From contig NZ_JAJJPA010000053.1 in the NCBI RefSeq assembly GCF_020907985.1, forward strand, positions 1-40,579: a stretch of 40,579 nucleotides of DNA, given 5' to 3'. This stretch comes from Kitasatospora humi. GTDB taxonomy: Bacteria; Actinomycetota; Actinomycetes; Streptomycetales; Streptomycetaceae. Numbering within the stretch: position 1 is the first letter of the stretch; every line of letters begins with the position of its first letter. Below are positions 1-8,090 of the stretch, one piece after another. A model generated the notes under the pieces. The model searched no databases. It was not told where the DNA came from and saw only the letters and a list, made by a program, of their open reading frames with translations. A program made the translations under genes and the position numbers.

Positions 1-140
1 AACCGCAACGGCAACTGACGCGGCGTCACAGTGCCTCCACAGCCAGGATGCTCGGGTATCCGCTACCGGCAGCGCCAGGTGTACGGTCGTGCCCAGCCGG
101 CTCACCTGGCGGAGCCGGAGGGGACGGGAGGGGAGCAGGC

Positions 141-2000
141 ATGGAGCCACTGGAACCGGACGACCCGCGGCAGATCGGTGCGTACCGGGTGCTGCGGCGG
201 CTGGGCGCGGGCGGCATGGGCCGGGTGTACCTGGGCCGTACGGCGGGGGGTCGGACGGTCGCCGTGAAGGTGGTCCGCAGCGAGCTGGCCGAGGACGGCG
301 AGTTCCGCGCCCGCTTCCGCCAGGAGGTCCAGGCGGCGCGGCTGGTCGGTGGCCACTGGACCGCACCGGTGCTGGACGCGGACACCGAGGGCCGCCACCC
401 GTGGGTGGCCACCGGCTACGTCGCCGGTCCGGCGCTCGGTGCGGCGGTACGGGATTTCGGGCCGCTGCCGGGTGACTCGGTGCGTGCCCTGGGGGTCGGG
501 CTGGCCGAGGCGCTGGCGGCGGTGCACGCGCTCGGCCTGGTGCACCGGGATGTCAAGCCGTCCAACGTGCTGCTCACCCTGGACGGCCCGCGGTTGATCG
601 ACTTCGGGATCGCGCGGGCCCTGGATGCCTCCGCCGCGCTCACCCGGTCCGGCTTCATGATCGGCTCACCGGGGTTCATGTCCCCGGAACAGGCCCAGGG
701 GATCGTCGCCGGACCACCGTCCGACGTCTTCTCCCTGGGTGCCGTGCTGGCGTTCGCGGCGAGCGGCCGGGCTCCCTTCGGCGAGGGCCCCAGCGTGGCG
801 TCGCTGCTCTACAAGGTCGCGCATGAGGAACCGGAGTTGGACGGCCTCGACCCGGAGTTGCGTGCCATCGTGGCGGCTTGCCTCGCCAAGGACCCGGCAC
901 ACCGGGCGACACCGCTGCGGCTCGCCGAACAGCTCGACCCGGCCGGAGCCGGCAGGGCGCGGTTGAGTGGTGGGGACTGGCTACCGGGCACACTGTCCGC
1001 GGCGGTGGGGCGGCGGGCGGTGGAGCTGCTGGACCTCGACCACGTGCCCGACCAAGGCGGGGCACGAGCAAGCTCCGGACCCGGGGAGGCGCGTATCGCC
1101 ACGAGCCTGGACCGGGGCGGTCAACAGGGCGCCCGCAGCCTGGACCGGGGCGTGAACCAGGGTGCCGGCACGCCGGTCGGCGCGACCGGCCACCCGACGG
1201 GCACCGGCCACCTCCAGGCTGCTCCGGCAGCACCGCCGCCGCTGCCTCCCACTCCCGACCCCTCGCCGCACGGCAGGCCGCCGACCGAACCGATGTGGGC
1301 TCCGCAGGGCTGGACAAGCGGCACGCCCGCCGGCGCATACGGAAACCCGCCGCACCCGGGCAGCCCGCCCGATCCGAGGACAGGTCAGCCATACGGTCCG
1401 GCCCTTTCCGCGCCACCGCGTCGGGCCGGGCGGCGGATCGCACTGGTGGCCGTCGTGGCGGCCGTGTCCGTGGCGGCCACGGTCGGGCTGATGCGGTGGC
1501 TCGGGGACGGCAGCTCGGCCTCGGGCACCGCAGCCGGGGCAGCCACCGCGCCACCCGCCTCACCGGCCGCGCAGCCACCTGGCACGCAGCCGTCCAGCAG
1601 ACCGTCAGCCACGCAGCAGGCTCCCCGAGCACAGCCGTCCACGGGCGACACGCCCAACCGCGGCAGCGTTCCGGCCGGCGTCCTGGGCGAATGGACGGGG
1701 ACGGCCACCTCGTCCTTCGGAGCTCCGGCCACCGTCAGGGTCACCATCGTCCAGGGCGACGCGGGCGAGACCGTCGAGCACTCCAACGTCAGCTACCCCA
1801 ACACCAGCATCTCGTGTGACGGGCAAGGAGTCCTGGTCTCCGCGTCCGACCGGGGGATCGTGGTGAGGGAGTCCAACGCCAGCACCGACGCCCTGTGTGC
1901 CGGCAGCACGCCGGTGCAGGTGACGTACCGGCTGAACACCAGTGGCACCCTGCAGGCCAGCATGGGCAGCGGCACCGCCGAACTCACCAGGCAGGGCTGA
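141..2000 (+). CDS. Membrane-anchored serine/threonine protein kinase (PknB-like)
   Basis: This is a eukaryotic-type Ser/Thr kinase of about 619 residues. The N-terminal kinase domain (about 15-270) shows the glycine loop GAGGMGRVYLG, the catalytic HRDVKPSN near residue 135, DFG near 154, and the activation-segment end SPGFMSPEQ. A long Pro/Ala/Gly-rich linker follows, then a single membrane segment at about 432-452 (IALVAVVAAVSVAATVGL). The extracellular tail (about 510-619) has two Cys and looks like a small beta-rich sensor. I chose ATG 141 because GGGAGGGGAGCAGG lies just upstream. The open frame runs back to 48, but that part is not kinase-like. The linker holds two copies of an 11-residue unit. 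Signal and targets are not evident: the tail lacks recognisable PASTA repeats. The kinase call is secure. Confidence 0.93.
   Translation: MEPLEPDDPRQIGAYRVLRRLGAGGMGRVYLGRTAGGRTVAVKVVRSELAEDGEFRARFRQEVQAARLVGGHWTAPVLDADTEGRHPWVATGYVAGPALGAAVRDFGPLPGDSVRALGVGLAEALAAVHALGLVHRDVKPSNVLLTLDGPRLIDFGIARALDASAALTRSGFMIGSPGFMSPEQAQGIVAGPPSDVFSLGAVLAFAASGRAPFGEGPSVASLLYKVAHEEPELDGLDPELRAIVAACLAKDPAHRATPLRLAEQLDPAGAGRARLSGGDWLPGTLSAAVGRRAVELLDLDHVPDQGGARASSGPGEARIATSLDRGGQQGARSLDRGVNQGAGTPVGATGHPTGTGHLQAAPAAPPPLPPTPDPSPHGRPPTEPMWAPQGWTSGTPAGAYGNPPHPGSPPDPRTGQPYGPALSAPPRRAGRRIALVAVVAAVSVAATVGLMRWLGDGSSASGTAAGAATAPPASPAAQPPGTQPSSRPSATQQAPRAQPSTGDTPNRGSVPAGVLGEWTGTATSSFGAPATVRVTIVQGDAGETVEHSNVSYPNTSISCDGQGVLVSASDRGIVVRESNASTDALCAGSTPVQVTYRLNTSGTLQASMGSGTAELTRQG
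1104..1169 (+). repeat. Imperfect 33-bp coding repeat in the kinase linker
   Basis: Two adjacent copies of an 11-codon unit encode SLDRGGQQGAR and SLDRGVNQGAG. They lie in the cytoplasmic linker between the kinase domain and the membrane segment. No function can be assigned. The unit probably arose by slippage in low-complexity coding DNA. Confidence 0.6.
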
Positions 2001-2175
2001 ACGTTCGAACAGCGGAGCTCCTGCGTGAGGATGTCCGGAAGTGACAGTCCCCTTCGACAGCAGCTCCGCTGCTCCGTTCACCGGCCTTGACGAGCAGCCC
2101 CTACGGCCAACTGTCCAGCGTCGCCGCTGGAATCCAAGCATCCGACGGATGCCGAGGCCCGGGGGCTCGATGCCG

Positions 2176-2751
2176 TCAGGCGCGGACCAGCGGCGTGTCC
2201 ACCAGGTGCTCGGCCAGGAACCAGGCCTGCTGCTCCCCCGTGCGGATCACCTGCGAGACCAGCAGGTCGTTGGTCCCGTCGTCGCCCAGCTCGGCGACCC
2301 GGGCAGCCGCGTCGTGGGCGTCGATCAGGATCGTCTCGTGGGCCTCCAGCAGTCGCGACAGCATGGCCGGAACCTCCTCGACGCCGTTCGGCGGCCGCTT
2401 CACGGAGGTGAGTTCGGCGACGTGGCGGGGGTCGCCCACCGCCACGCCGCCCAGGCTCTGGACCCGCTCCGCCAGGGCGTCGACCAGCGCCAGCTGCTCC
2501 TCGGCGTGCTTGTCCAGCACCAGGTGCAGCTGGTAGAAGGTCGCGCCGCGGACCAGCCAGTGGTGCTTCTTGTAGAGCCCGTACAGGATCTGGGTGTCCG
2601 CCAGCACCCGGTTGAGCCGCTGGCAGGAGTACCTGCGGGCGTCGTGCGACAGGCCGAGCGGGAACAGCTTCACCGTCCCGAACTCCTGGATGACCTCGCC
2701 GTTCTGGTGCAGCCAGGGCTGGCCGCCGCCCACGGTGGGTTGAGTGCTCAT
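2176..2751 (-). CDS. dps: Dps-family ferritin-like DNA-binding/iron-storage protein
   Basis: The product is a 191-residue Dps-type protein that would form a dodecamer, oxidise and store ferrous iron, and protect DNA. The ferroxidase signature is visible as KKHHWLVRG, then FYQLHLVLDKHAEEQ (His, Asp and Glu in the right order), followed by a long helix ending in TGEQQAWFLAEHL. An N-terminal extension of about 35 residues precedes the four-helix core, as in other actinobacterial Dps proteins. The start ATG at 2751 has the purine-rich AAAAGGACGAGGAAC upstream. The open frame extends beyond it, but only through the 23-bp repeats. It converges with the kinase gene. The 131-bp leader between it and the hydrolase gene consists mostly of a tandem repeat array. 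Confidence 0.93.
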   Translation of the reverse strand: MSTQPTVGGGQPWLHQNGEVIQEFGTVKLFPLGLSHDARRYSCQRLNRVLADTQILYGLYKKHHWLVRGATFYQLHLVLDKHAEEQLALVDALAERVQSLGGVAVGDPRHVAELTSVKRPPNGVEEVPAMLSRLLEAHETILIDAHDAAARVAELGDDGTNDLLVSQVIRTGEQQAWFLAEHLVDTPLVRA

Positions 2752-2768
2752 GTTCCTCGTCCTTTTCG

Positions 2769-2884
2769 TTGCTGTGTCTGCTGGGCCGGGGTTGCTGTGT
2801 GTGCCGGGCCGGGGTTGCCGTGTGTGCCGGGCCGGGGATTGCCGTGTGTGCTGGGCCGGGGTTGCCGTGTGTGCCGGGCCGGTC
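2769..2884. repeat. Five-copy 23-bp tandem repeat upstream of dps
   Basis: Five head-to-tail units start at 2769, 2792, 2815, 2839 and 2862. The consensus on the plus strand is TTGCYGTGTGTGC, then YGGGCCGGGG. The third unit has one extra A. The units fill almost all of the space between the dps start and the hydrolase stop codon, which lies in the last unit. They therefore sit in the dps promoter or leader. There are no spacers, so it is not a CRISPR array. The role is unknown. Confidence 0.85.
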
Positions 2885-3605
2885 AGCCGACCGCGCGGAC
2901 GGCCTCGATGATCAGGGCCGCGACGTCCTTGGGGCGGGACACCGCCACGGCGTGCGAGGCCCCGTCGGCCTCGACGACGGTCGCGCCGGCCCGCCGCGCG
3001 CCGAACCGCTCCACCTCGGGATTGATGGCGTGGTCCGCACCGGCCACCAGGGCCCACGAGCGCTTGCTCCGCCAGGCGGCCGCCCCCGCCGGCTCGGTGA
3101 AGGCCGCGGCGGCGAGCGGACGCTGCGCCACCGCCAGCACCCTGGTCACCTCCTCGGGCACGTCGGCGGCGAACACCGAGGGGAACGCCTCGGGCACCAC
3201 CGAGACCTCCACCGCCGAGCCGCCCCCGTCGAGGGGGTAGGTCGCGGTCCGCAGGCTGGACGCGAGCGGGGAGTCCGGGAAGCGCCCCTGCAGCTCGCCG
3301 AGGCTCTCACCCTCCTCCAGGGCGTAGGCGGCGACGTACACCAGTCCGACGACGTTCTCGGCCGTGCCTGCGACGGTGATGACCGCGCCGCCGTAGGAGT
3401 GGCCGACCAGCACCACCGGCCCGTCGATCCCGGCCACCACCGAGGCGGTGTACGCGGCGTCGCTCGCCAGACCGCGCAGCGGGTTGGGCGGCGCCACCAC
3501 GGGCACGCCGTGGCTCTGGAGTTCGGCGATGACACCGGCCCAACTGGAGGCGTCGGCGAAGGCGCCGTGGACCAGAACGACCGTGGGAGGGCTGCTCGAC
3601 GTCAC
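2883..3605 (-). CDS. Alpha/beta hydrolase (serine esterase fold)
   Basis: This 240-residue alpha/beta hydrolase has the oxyanion segment VVLVHGAFADASSW near the N-terminus. The nucleophile elbow is GHSYGG at about residue 80-85, and the catalytic His lies in DGASHAVAV near the C-terminus. The likely acid is in VAGADHAINPEV. It belongs to the single-domain alpha/beta hydrolases often annotated as esterases, and the substrate cannot be read from sequence. I placed the start at GTG 3605 because AGAAAGGA lies 7 nt upstream and the protein then opens directly into the first strand. The longer open frame to 3791 is Arg-rich and not homologous-looking. It lies upstream of dps on the same strand and may be co-transcribed with it. 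Confidence 0.88.
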   Translation of the reverse strand: MTSSSPPTVVLVHGAFADASSWAGVIAELQSHGVPVVAPPNPLRGLASDAAYTASVVAGIDGPVVLVGHSYGGAVITVAGTAENVVGLVYVAAYALEEGESLGELQGRFPDSPLASSLRTATYPLDGGGSAVEVSVVPEAFPSVFAADVPEEVTRVLAVAQRPLAAAAFTEPAGAAAWRSKRSWALVAGADHAINPEVERFGARRAGATVVEADGASHAVAVSRPKDVAALIIEAVRAVG

Positions 3606-3962
3606 AGGGGAGTCCTTTCTCGTGCGCTCGCGGCTCGCGGAGCGCGCTTCGGAGCGAATGCGCCGACCGTAAGGCGGTGCGGCCGGGGTCTGTTGTCCCT
3701 CGACGCACGGCGCCCGGCCCCGCAGCGCATCGCTTGCCGGCGCCACGCCCCGGGTGCGCTGCCGGAACGGAGGCGGTGCGCTGCGGGCCAACTGCGGACC
3801 GGCAAGCCGCCTAACGTCCTGTCAGGTGGTCGAGCGGGCCGGCGTCATCGGCACCGCGCCGGCGCCCACGCCGCCGATCGACTCCTCAGACCAGCAGCAG
3901 ACCCGCGCCCGCCGCCCGGCTACAACGGCCACCGGGCGTGAACGACGACCGGGAGGTCCCCC
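3606..3962. other. Divergent intergenic region
   Basis: This 357-bp gap separates the leftward hydrolase gene from the rightward VOC gene, so it must hold both promoters. I see no convincing ORF, RNA gene or repeat in it. No clear -10/-35 pair stands out by eye. Confidence 0.5.
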
Positions 3963-4880
3963 ATGATGCAGGGCTTCGCTCGACGGGCGATCCCGTTGGT
4001 GGCGGCGATCGCCGCACTGACGGCGATCCCCACCGCCTCGACGGCCCAGGCCGGCACGCCGCCGGAGTCGCGCCGGCAACTCGCCGTCGGGCCGCAGTAC
4101 GACACCACCCACGTGTACGTCACCCCGGGTACCGAGCAGGCGTTCGCGGCCAGTTGGACGGCCACCTTCGGCGGCAGCACGCTGGGGCCGGTCGCCACCC
4201 AGGTGACCCCGACACCCAGCAGGACGATGTCCGAGCTGGTGCTCTCCCCGGTGGGTACGCTGTCGCTCTTCGACTACACCACGCCGGTCCCGTACCCGTT
4301 CGGCACCGAGCGCACCGGCTGGCTGGTCACCGACCTCGACCGGGCCGTCCGGACCGCCAAGGCCGACGGCGCGGCCGTCGTGGTGTCGCCGTTCGCCGAC
4401 CCGATCGGCCGGGACGCCATCGTCCAGTTCCCCGGCGGGATCAGCGCGCAGCTCTACGTGCACACCACCGCGCCGTCCTACCCCGCCCTGGCCAGCGTGC
4501 CGGAGAACCGGCTCTACCTGTCGCCGGACGCGGTCGGCGACTTCCTGCGCAGCTACCTGCGCTTCACCGGCGGCCGGATCGTCTCCGACGACCGGACGGC
4601 CGACGGCGCATCGATCGGCCTGCCCGGCACGACCTACCGGCAGCTGCGCCTCACCTCGGGCTTCGGCACCACCACGATCACGGTCACGGACGGCCACCTG
4701 CCCTACCCCTTCGGCCGCGAGCTGACCGGCTACGGCGTGCCGGACCTCGACGCCACCCTGACCAAGGCCAAGGCCGCCGGCGCCACGGTGCTCTGGGGCC
4801 CGGTCACGGTGGGCAGCCGGACCAGCGCGATGGTCCAGTTCCCGGGCGGCTACATCGCGGAACTCCACACCGACCGGTGA
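3963..4880 (+). CDS. Secreted two-domain VOC (glyoxalase-fold) protein
   Basis: The 305-residue product begins with a signal peptide: MMQGFARRAIP, then a hydrophobic core ending near TASTAQA at about residue 30. Two tandem glyoxalase/VOC repeats follow, at about 45-165 and 175-303. Each ends in the same pattern: a PYPFG strand, a GxxVxDLDxAxxxAKAxGA helix, then VQFPGGxxAxLxxxT. The repeat pattern points to an intramolecular VOC dimer. VOC proteins range from glyoxalases and dioxygenases to bleomycin-type binding proteins, and the substrate is not evident. The start follows GGGAGGTCCCCC. A strong hairpin lies just after the stop. Export of a VOC protein is less usual than a cytoplasmic location. 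Confidence 0.85.
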   Translation: MMQGFARRAIPLVAAIAALTAIPTASTAQAGTPPESRRQLAVGPQYDTTHVYVTPGTEQAFAASWTATFGGSTLGPVATQVTPTPSRTMSELVLSPVGTLSLFDYTTPVPYPFGTERTGWLVTDLDRAVRTAKADGAAVVVSPFADPIGRDAIVQFPGGISAQLYVHTTAPSYPALASVPENRLYLSPDAVGDFLRSYLRFTGGRIVSDDRTADGASIGLPGTTYRQLRLTSGFGTTTITVTDGHLPYPFGRELTGYGVPDLDATLTKAKAAGATVLWGPVTVGSRTSAMVQFPGGYIAELHTDR

Positions 4881-4899
4881 CCGAGGTCGAGACGCAGGT

Positions 4900-4931
4900 G
4901 GGCCCTGGCGGGAAGCTGTCCGCCAGGGCCC
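4900..4931. terminator. Perfect 12-bp stem hairpin between convergent genes
   Basis: GGGCCCTGGCGG (4900-4911) and CCGCCAGGGCCC (4920-4931) form a perfect 12-bp stem with an 8-nt loop. It lies between the stops of the VOC gene (+) and the first DUF397 gene (-). It could terminate transcription in both directions. A related sequence (ACGCAGGTGGGCCCT) flanks the second DUF397 gene. Confidence 0.85.
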
Positions 4932-4952
4932 TGTCCATGCCTTGACGTCAAG

Positions 4953-5153
4953 TCAGGTAACGCTGAACTCCCCATTCTTCACGCCCTCGATGAAGGCGGC
5001 GAAGCCCTCCGAGGCGAAGGTCAGCGCCGGCCCCTCGGGGTCCTTGGAGTCGCGGACGGGAGCGATGCCGGGGAAACCGTCCGCTACCTCAACGCAGTTA
5101 CCGCCCTGCTGGCTGAAAGACGATTTCCGCCAGCGAGCACCTGACACGTTCAT
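4953..5153 (-). CDS. DUF397 small acidic protein, copy 1
   Basis: This 66-residue DUF397 protein has the family landmarks. WRKSSFSQQGGNCVEVAD is at the N-terminus, VPVRDSKDPEG-type residues (here PVRDSKDPEGPAL) lie in the middle, and FAAFIEGVKNGEF is at the end. DUF397 proteins are typically encoded beside Scr1/WhiJ-type HTH regulators and are thought to work with them, possibly as antagonists. The start ATG has GGAAGGAGCTGGAG just upstream. It lies downstream of the HTH gene and the second DUF397 copy on the same strand, separated by 274 bp. It is a clear paralogue of the 5428-5634 gene. Confidence 0.93.
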   Translation of the reverse strand: MNVSGARWRKSSFSQQGGNCVEVADGFPGIAPVRDSKDPEGPALTFASEGFAAFIEGVKNGEFSVT

Positions 5154-5370
5154 GACTCCAGCTCCTTCCGACAGTACGAATCAGCTTGATGGAGTGAAGC
5201 TCGGAAAGCGCGCCCACCTGGAGACGATCGCAGTGGCTGACCAGGCGGCCAGAGCCTTGAGAGCACACCGCATACGCCCGCGACCTCACTCTGCGAGCAA
5301 GCCCCATGGTGCAACTCCCGGGCGACCTGCGTCACCGAGTTGCAAGCGCCAAGCGACGACCGGCGCCGAA

Positions 5371-5415
5371 ACGCAGGTGGGCCCTGACAGTCAGCTTCCC
5401 GCTGGGCCCCTGCGT
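5371..5415 (-). terminator. Hairpin after the second DUF397 gene
   Basis: ACGCAGG(T)GGGCCC at 5371-5384 pairs with GGGCCCCTGCGT at 5404-5415, with one bulged base and a 19-nt loop. It lies just past the stop of the 5428-5634 gene, as expected for a terminator of the HTH-DUF397 unit. Its left arm resembles the sequence around the 4900-4931 hairpin, which suggests that gene and terminator were duplicated together. Confidence 0.65.
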
Positions 5416-5427
5416 ATGGACCACAAG

Positions 5428-5634
5428 TCAGATAACGCCGAAGGTGCCATCCTTCACGCCCGCCACGAAGGCGGCGAAGCCCTCGGCGGTGAAGATCAGC
5501 GCGCCACCCTCGGGGTTCTTCGAGTCCCGCACAGGCACGACACCGGGAAACCCATCGGCAACCTCGACGCACTGGCCGCCGGACTGGCTGCGGGAGGACT
5601 TCCGCCAGACGGCGTTCATCAAGTTGATCGTCAT
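5428..5634 (-). CDS. DUF397 small protein, copy 2 (coupled to HTH regulator)
   Basis: This 68-residue DUF397 protein shows WRKSSRSQSGGQCVEVAD, then VPVRDSKNPEGGAL and FAAFVAGVKDGTF. Its ATG overlaps the stop of the upstream HTH gene in an ATGA arrangement (5631-5634), so translation is probably coupled. This is the usual whiJ/abaA-type cassette order. By family analogy it would act with the neighbouring HTH protein to control development or antibiotic production, but no direct activity is known from sequence. Confidence 0.94.
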   Translation of the reverse strand: MTINLMNAVWRKSSRSQSGGQCVEVADGFPGVVPVRDSKNPEGGALIFTAEGFAAFVAGVKDGTFGVI

Positions 5635-6467
5635 TCAAATCCCTTTCCGATGCTCCTGATCACGTCAGATGAAGCCGCGGTGCTCATCGCCTCAACCTGG
5701 AGCCGATCGTAGCCTCTCTCCCAGGCTGCACAGACAGCTGACCTGCGCTCCACGTACCCCCGAGCGTGTGTCTCCGTGTATCCGATCACCGACCGGTCCG
5801 GCATGGTCAGCAGGACGATTGGAAAGAGGAAGGGGACCAGCTCACCCAGGCTCTGGGGAGCGATCTGCAGCGTGATGTTCGGCCGTTTGGCCATGACTGA
5901 CAGATGCTCCAGTTGCTGCCGCATCACCTCACGACCGCCAACGAGGCGCGTCAAGCAGGCTTCCTCCATGACGCTGTGGATGACCGGAGCACTCCGCCCA
6001 TCCAGGACGCGGCGCTGACGAACCGAAAGGAAGGCAAGCCGCTCATCAGCTTGGGCCTCGGTGATGGTTCCGCGCTCAACAGCCGCACCCGTAAGGGCTG
6101 CCGCGTACTCACGGGTTTGGAGCAGGCCGGGGATGATGCCCGTCTGAAACTCTCGCAACTCCCGGCATCGACTCTCGAGATCGGCGAACTCCTCGAAGCC
6201 CTCCAGCAGGGTCGCACTGGTGATGCGCCGGAGCAGCTCGACGAACAGGCCGCCGGTTTCGAACACTTCATCGGCTTTTAGTGCCAGCTTGGAAGTTGGA
6301 ACCTCCTTCCCTCGTTCGATCAACGAGATCCACGTATCCGAGTACCCGAGGAGCTGGCCGGTCTTCTCCTGAGACCAGCCACGCGCCCGTCGCAACCTGC
6401 GAAGTTCTGCGCCGAAGCGCATCAACGGAGATGACGTCGGGTCAGGTCCAGCCGTCAACTTGGCCAT
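5631..6467 (-). CDS. Scr1/WhiJ-type helix-turn-helix regulator (XRE + DUF5753)
   Basis: The product is a 278-residue DNA-binding regulator. The XRE-type HTH occupies about residues 17-72 (GAELRRLRRARGWSQEKTG, then YSDTWISLIERGKEVPT). The rest is a DUF5753 domain marked by FQTGIIPGLLQTREYAAAL, RQRRVL and YTETHARGYVE. This family is abundant in Streptomyces and is usually paired with DUF397 proteins. The ATG at 6467 lacks a strong ribosome site, and an internal ATG (MRFGAELRR) is possible. It is divergent from the small ORF and ATPase genes to the right, which completes a whiJ/abaA-like locus. Confidence 0.93.
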   Translation of the reverse strand: MAKLTAGPDPTSSPLMRFGAELRRLRRARGWSQEKTGQLLGYSDTWISLIERGKEVPTSKLALKADEVFETGGLFVELLRRITSATLLEGFEEFADLESRCRELREFQTGIIPGLLQTREYAAALTGAAVERGTITEAQADERLAFLSVRQRRVLDGRSAPVIHSVMEEACLTRLVGGREVMRQQLEHLSVMAKRPNITLQIAPQSLGELVPFLFPIVLLTMPDRSVIGYTETHARGYVERRSAVCAAWERGYDRLQVEAMSTAASSDVIRSIGKGFE

Positions 6468-6664
6468 CGGAGACTTTTACCTGCCGATCTACTGCGGGTT
6501 GGAGCACTGGTCTTGGGCCCCCATGGTGAGCATTCTAGTAACTGCCCGAGCACGCAGAGGAGCGATGCGGTGATTCGGCAGACCGACTGTGGCTGCCGCC
6601 GCGCAGGCACCTGTCGCCCCGATGCGGACGGAGCCCCAACCACCATGCACTGAAAGGAAAAACA

Positions 6665-6859
6665 GTGATGATCGCTACCCCATCGGCCGAGCCCTTCGAC
6701 CAAGCTACTGCCCTGTGCGAGCTGCGTTCACTCGGGCGCACGCTGGACCTCCAGGTGACCAAGGGCACCGGCGCCACCGACGATGAAGTGGAGGCCACGC
6801 TGCGCCGGATGAAGCAGGTGCACACGGAGATCGTCACCGGGGGCAGTCCCGCCGATTAG
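6665..6859 (+). CDS. Small hypothetical protein
   Basis: The 64-residue product starts at GTG (immediately followed by ATG) with GAAAGGAAAAACA upstream. It is predicted soluble with no signal peptide. The C-terminal half (TDDEVEATLRRMKQVHTEI) looks like an amphipathic helix. I do not recognise the family. It sits between the divergent HTH regulator and the ATPase gene, where whiJ-type loci often carry small accessory ORFs. Codon use and the ribosome site support it being real. Confidence 0.65.
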   Translation: MMIATPSAEPFDQATALCELRSLGRTLDLQVTKGTGATDDEVEATLRRMKQVHTEIVTGGSPAD

Positions 6860-7152
6860 GCGGCGCTCCACAGCCTCCCGCAGGACAGGGCGTCACCGCC
6901 GGTCCGGCCCGCTGTGGTCACGAGAGCAAGACCAACTCCTCCTCGGACCAAAAGCGTTGACCGATGCGGTACCGGTTCTGCCCGTCGCCGGCGGCCCCGG
7001 GGCCGCCACGCCCGACACAACTCCCGCGCAGCCGAGCCTGGGGAAGCAGCCGCGCGGGGCGTCCGTCCCGGTTGGCAGCCCGCCTCACGGCGTCCAACCG
7101 GGGCGGGCACCACGCTTCAGGGGGGACTTACCAACCCGATCAGGAGAGACCA

Positions 7153-7559
7153 ATGCGTCTTGTTCCCTTGCCCTCAGCTGCTGTTGACGCTTTTCCGTCA
7201 CACCCGACTGCCGAAGGCAGCCAACTCGCGCTCGTCGTTCCCGCCACCCTGCGCGCAGCCCGCCACCGCCTGCGCGACCAGCTCACCGCCCACGGCCTGG
7301 ATCCCGACGACGCCTGCCTGGTGCTCTCGGAACTCGGGGGGAACGCCCTGCTGCACGGCGGTGAGTCCGCTGCCGTCGCCTGGTGCCTCTCCGGCTCCCG
7401 GCTCCGCATCGCCGTCGCCGACACCTGTGCCCTCAGTCTCCCCGTCATCCCCTCCGCCTGCACCCGCGAGGGCGGTCGCGGGCTCCTCCTCGTCGAGCAG
7501 CTCGCCGAGTCCTGGGGTGTGCGCCCGCTCGGCGCGCTCGGCAAGGAAGTGTGGTGCAC
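7153..7559 (+). CDS. ATP-binding protein (RsbW/HATPase_c_2 fold), exon 1, interrupted by group II intron
   Basis: This exon encodes about 135 residues of a small ATP-binding protein of the anti-sigma-factor/RsbW type common in Streptomyces. Visible landmarks are LVLSELGGNALLHG (N-box), VADTC and REGGRGLLLVEQLAESWG (G-box region), then KEVWCT. Start ATG 7153 follows CAGGAGAGACCA. The reading frame is interrupted after base 7559 by a group II intron. Joining to 9997 gives a 142-residue protein ending TLRLRAT, the normal length for the family. Without splicing, translation would run on to a stop at 7666-7668 and add an unrelated tail (171 residues in total). It belongs to the whiJ/abaA-like locus with the divergent HTH and DUF397 genes. 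Its likely role is as a regulatory kinase or anti-sigma partner, with the target unknown. Confidence 0.88.
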
Positions 7560-7835
7560 GTGCGCTCTGAAAGCGCTTGATTGTATTCCCGGCGAAGCCG
7601 GGAGGAATTCGGAGGATATTCCTGGGTCGGATGGCTTACCTGGAGTCGAAAGGCAAAGGGGACCGTAGCATGCCAGAAAATCGGTGACCGGGTCCAGGTA
7701 TCAGGGACGGTGCGCCGAGCGACCCGCGCGATATGGTGAAAGCTGGATTGCCTGAACCCCAATCTCCAGTCGAGGAAAAGACGCCTCCGTCGGAAAGGTA
7801 CCCGAAACCGGCGCCACTCCCTGCGGTGGTGATTT

Positions 7836-7844
7836 GTGCACCAC
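7836..7844 (+). other. Exon-binding site 1 (EBS1) of the group II intron
   Basis: GTGCACCAC is the exact reverse complement of GTGGTGCAC (7551-7559), which abuts the proposed 5' splice site. Its distance from the intron start (nt 277-285) agrees with the usual position of EBS1 in domain I. Confidence 0.85.
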
Positions 7845-8090
7845 TGCCGCAACTCCGGGGAGAGGGACGATCTCCAGTGAGGATATTCAAGGAGATGAGT
7901 GGGGCACCTACGTCGCGCTAGAACGTACAAACAAGACGAACAGAGGATCACCTAAAGGGCGCGAGCCCCATGGTGACGGAGTGTCCGTAGTAGTCGCAGG
8001 AGTAACGACCTGCCAGGGAGAACGGGAAAGCCGTTCACAGGGCCAAGGGACACAGGTGACGAGGCATCAACAATCCAAGAGGTATGCGAA

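Noticed and set aside
1..140. Extended N-terminus of the kinase from 48
   Set aside because: The extra residues are Gly/Pro-rich and lack a start with a ribosome site. ATG 141 has a strong one.
2769..2884. Possible CRISPR array
   Set aside because: The units are directly adjacent without spacers, are GC-rich and are not CRISPR-like. No cas gene is present.
2041..3240. Plus-strand open frame across dps
   Set aside because: It is antisense to dps and the hydrolase, both of which have conserved motifs. It has no ribosome site.
3754..3966. Short ORF in the gap before the VOC gene
   Set aside because: It has no ribosome site, has an Arg/Pro-rich composition and overlaps the VOC start. Judged to be noise.
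7561..7668. ATPase C-terminus as read without splicing
   Set aside because: The extra 35 residues coincide with the group II 5' domain and show no family similarity. The spliced reading gives the expected length. Kept only as an alternative form in the findings.
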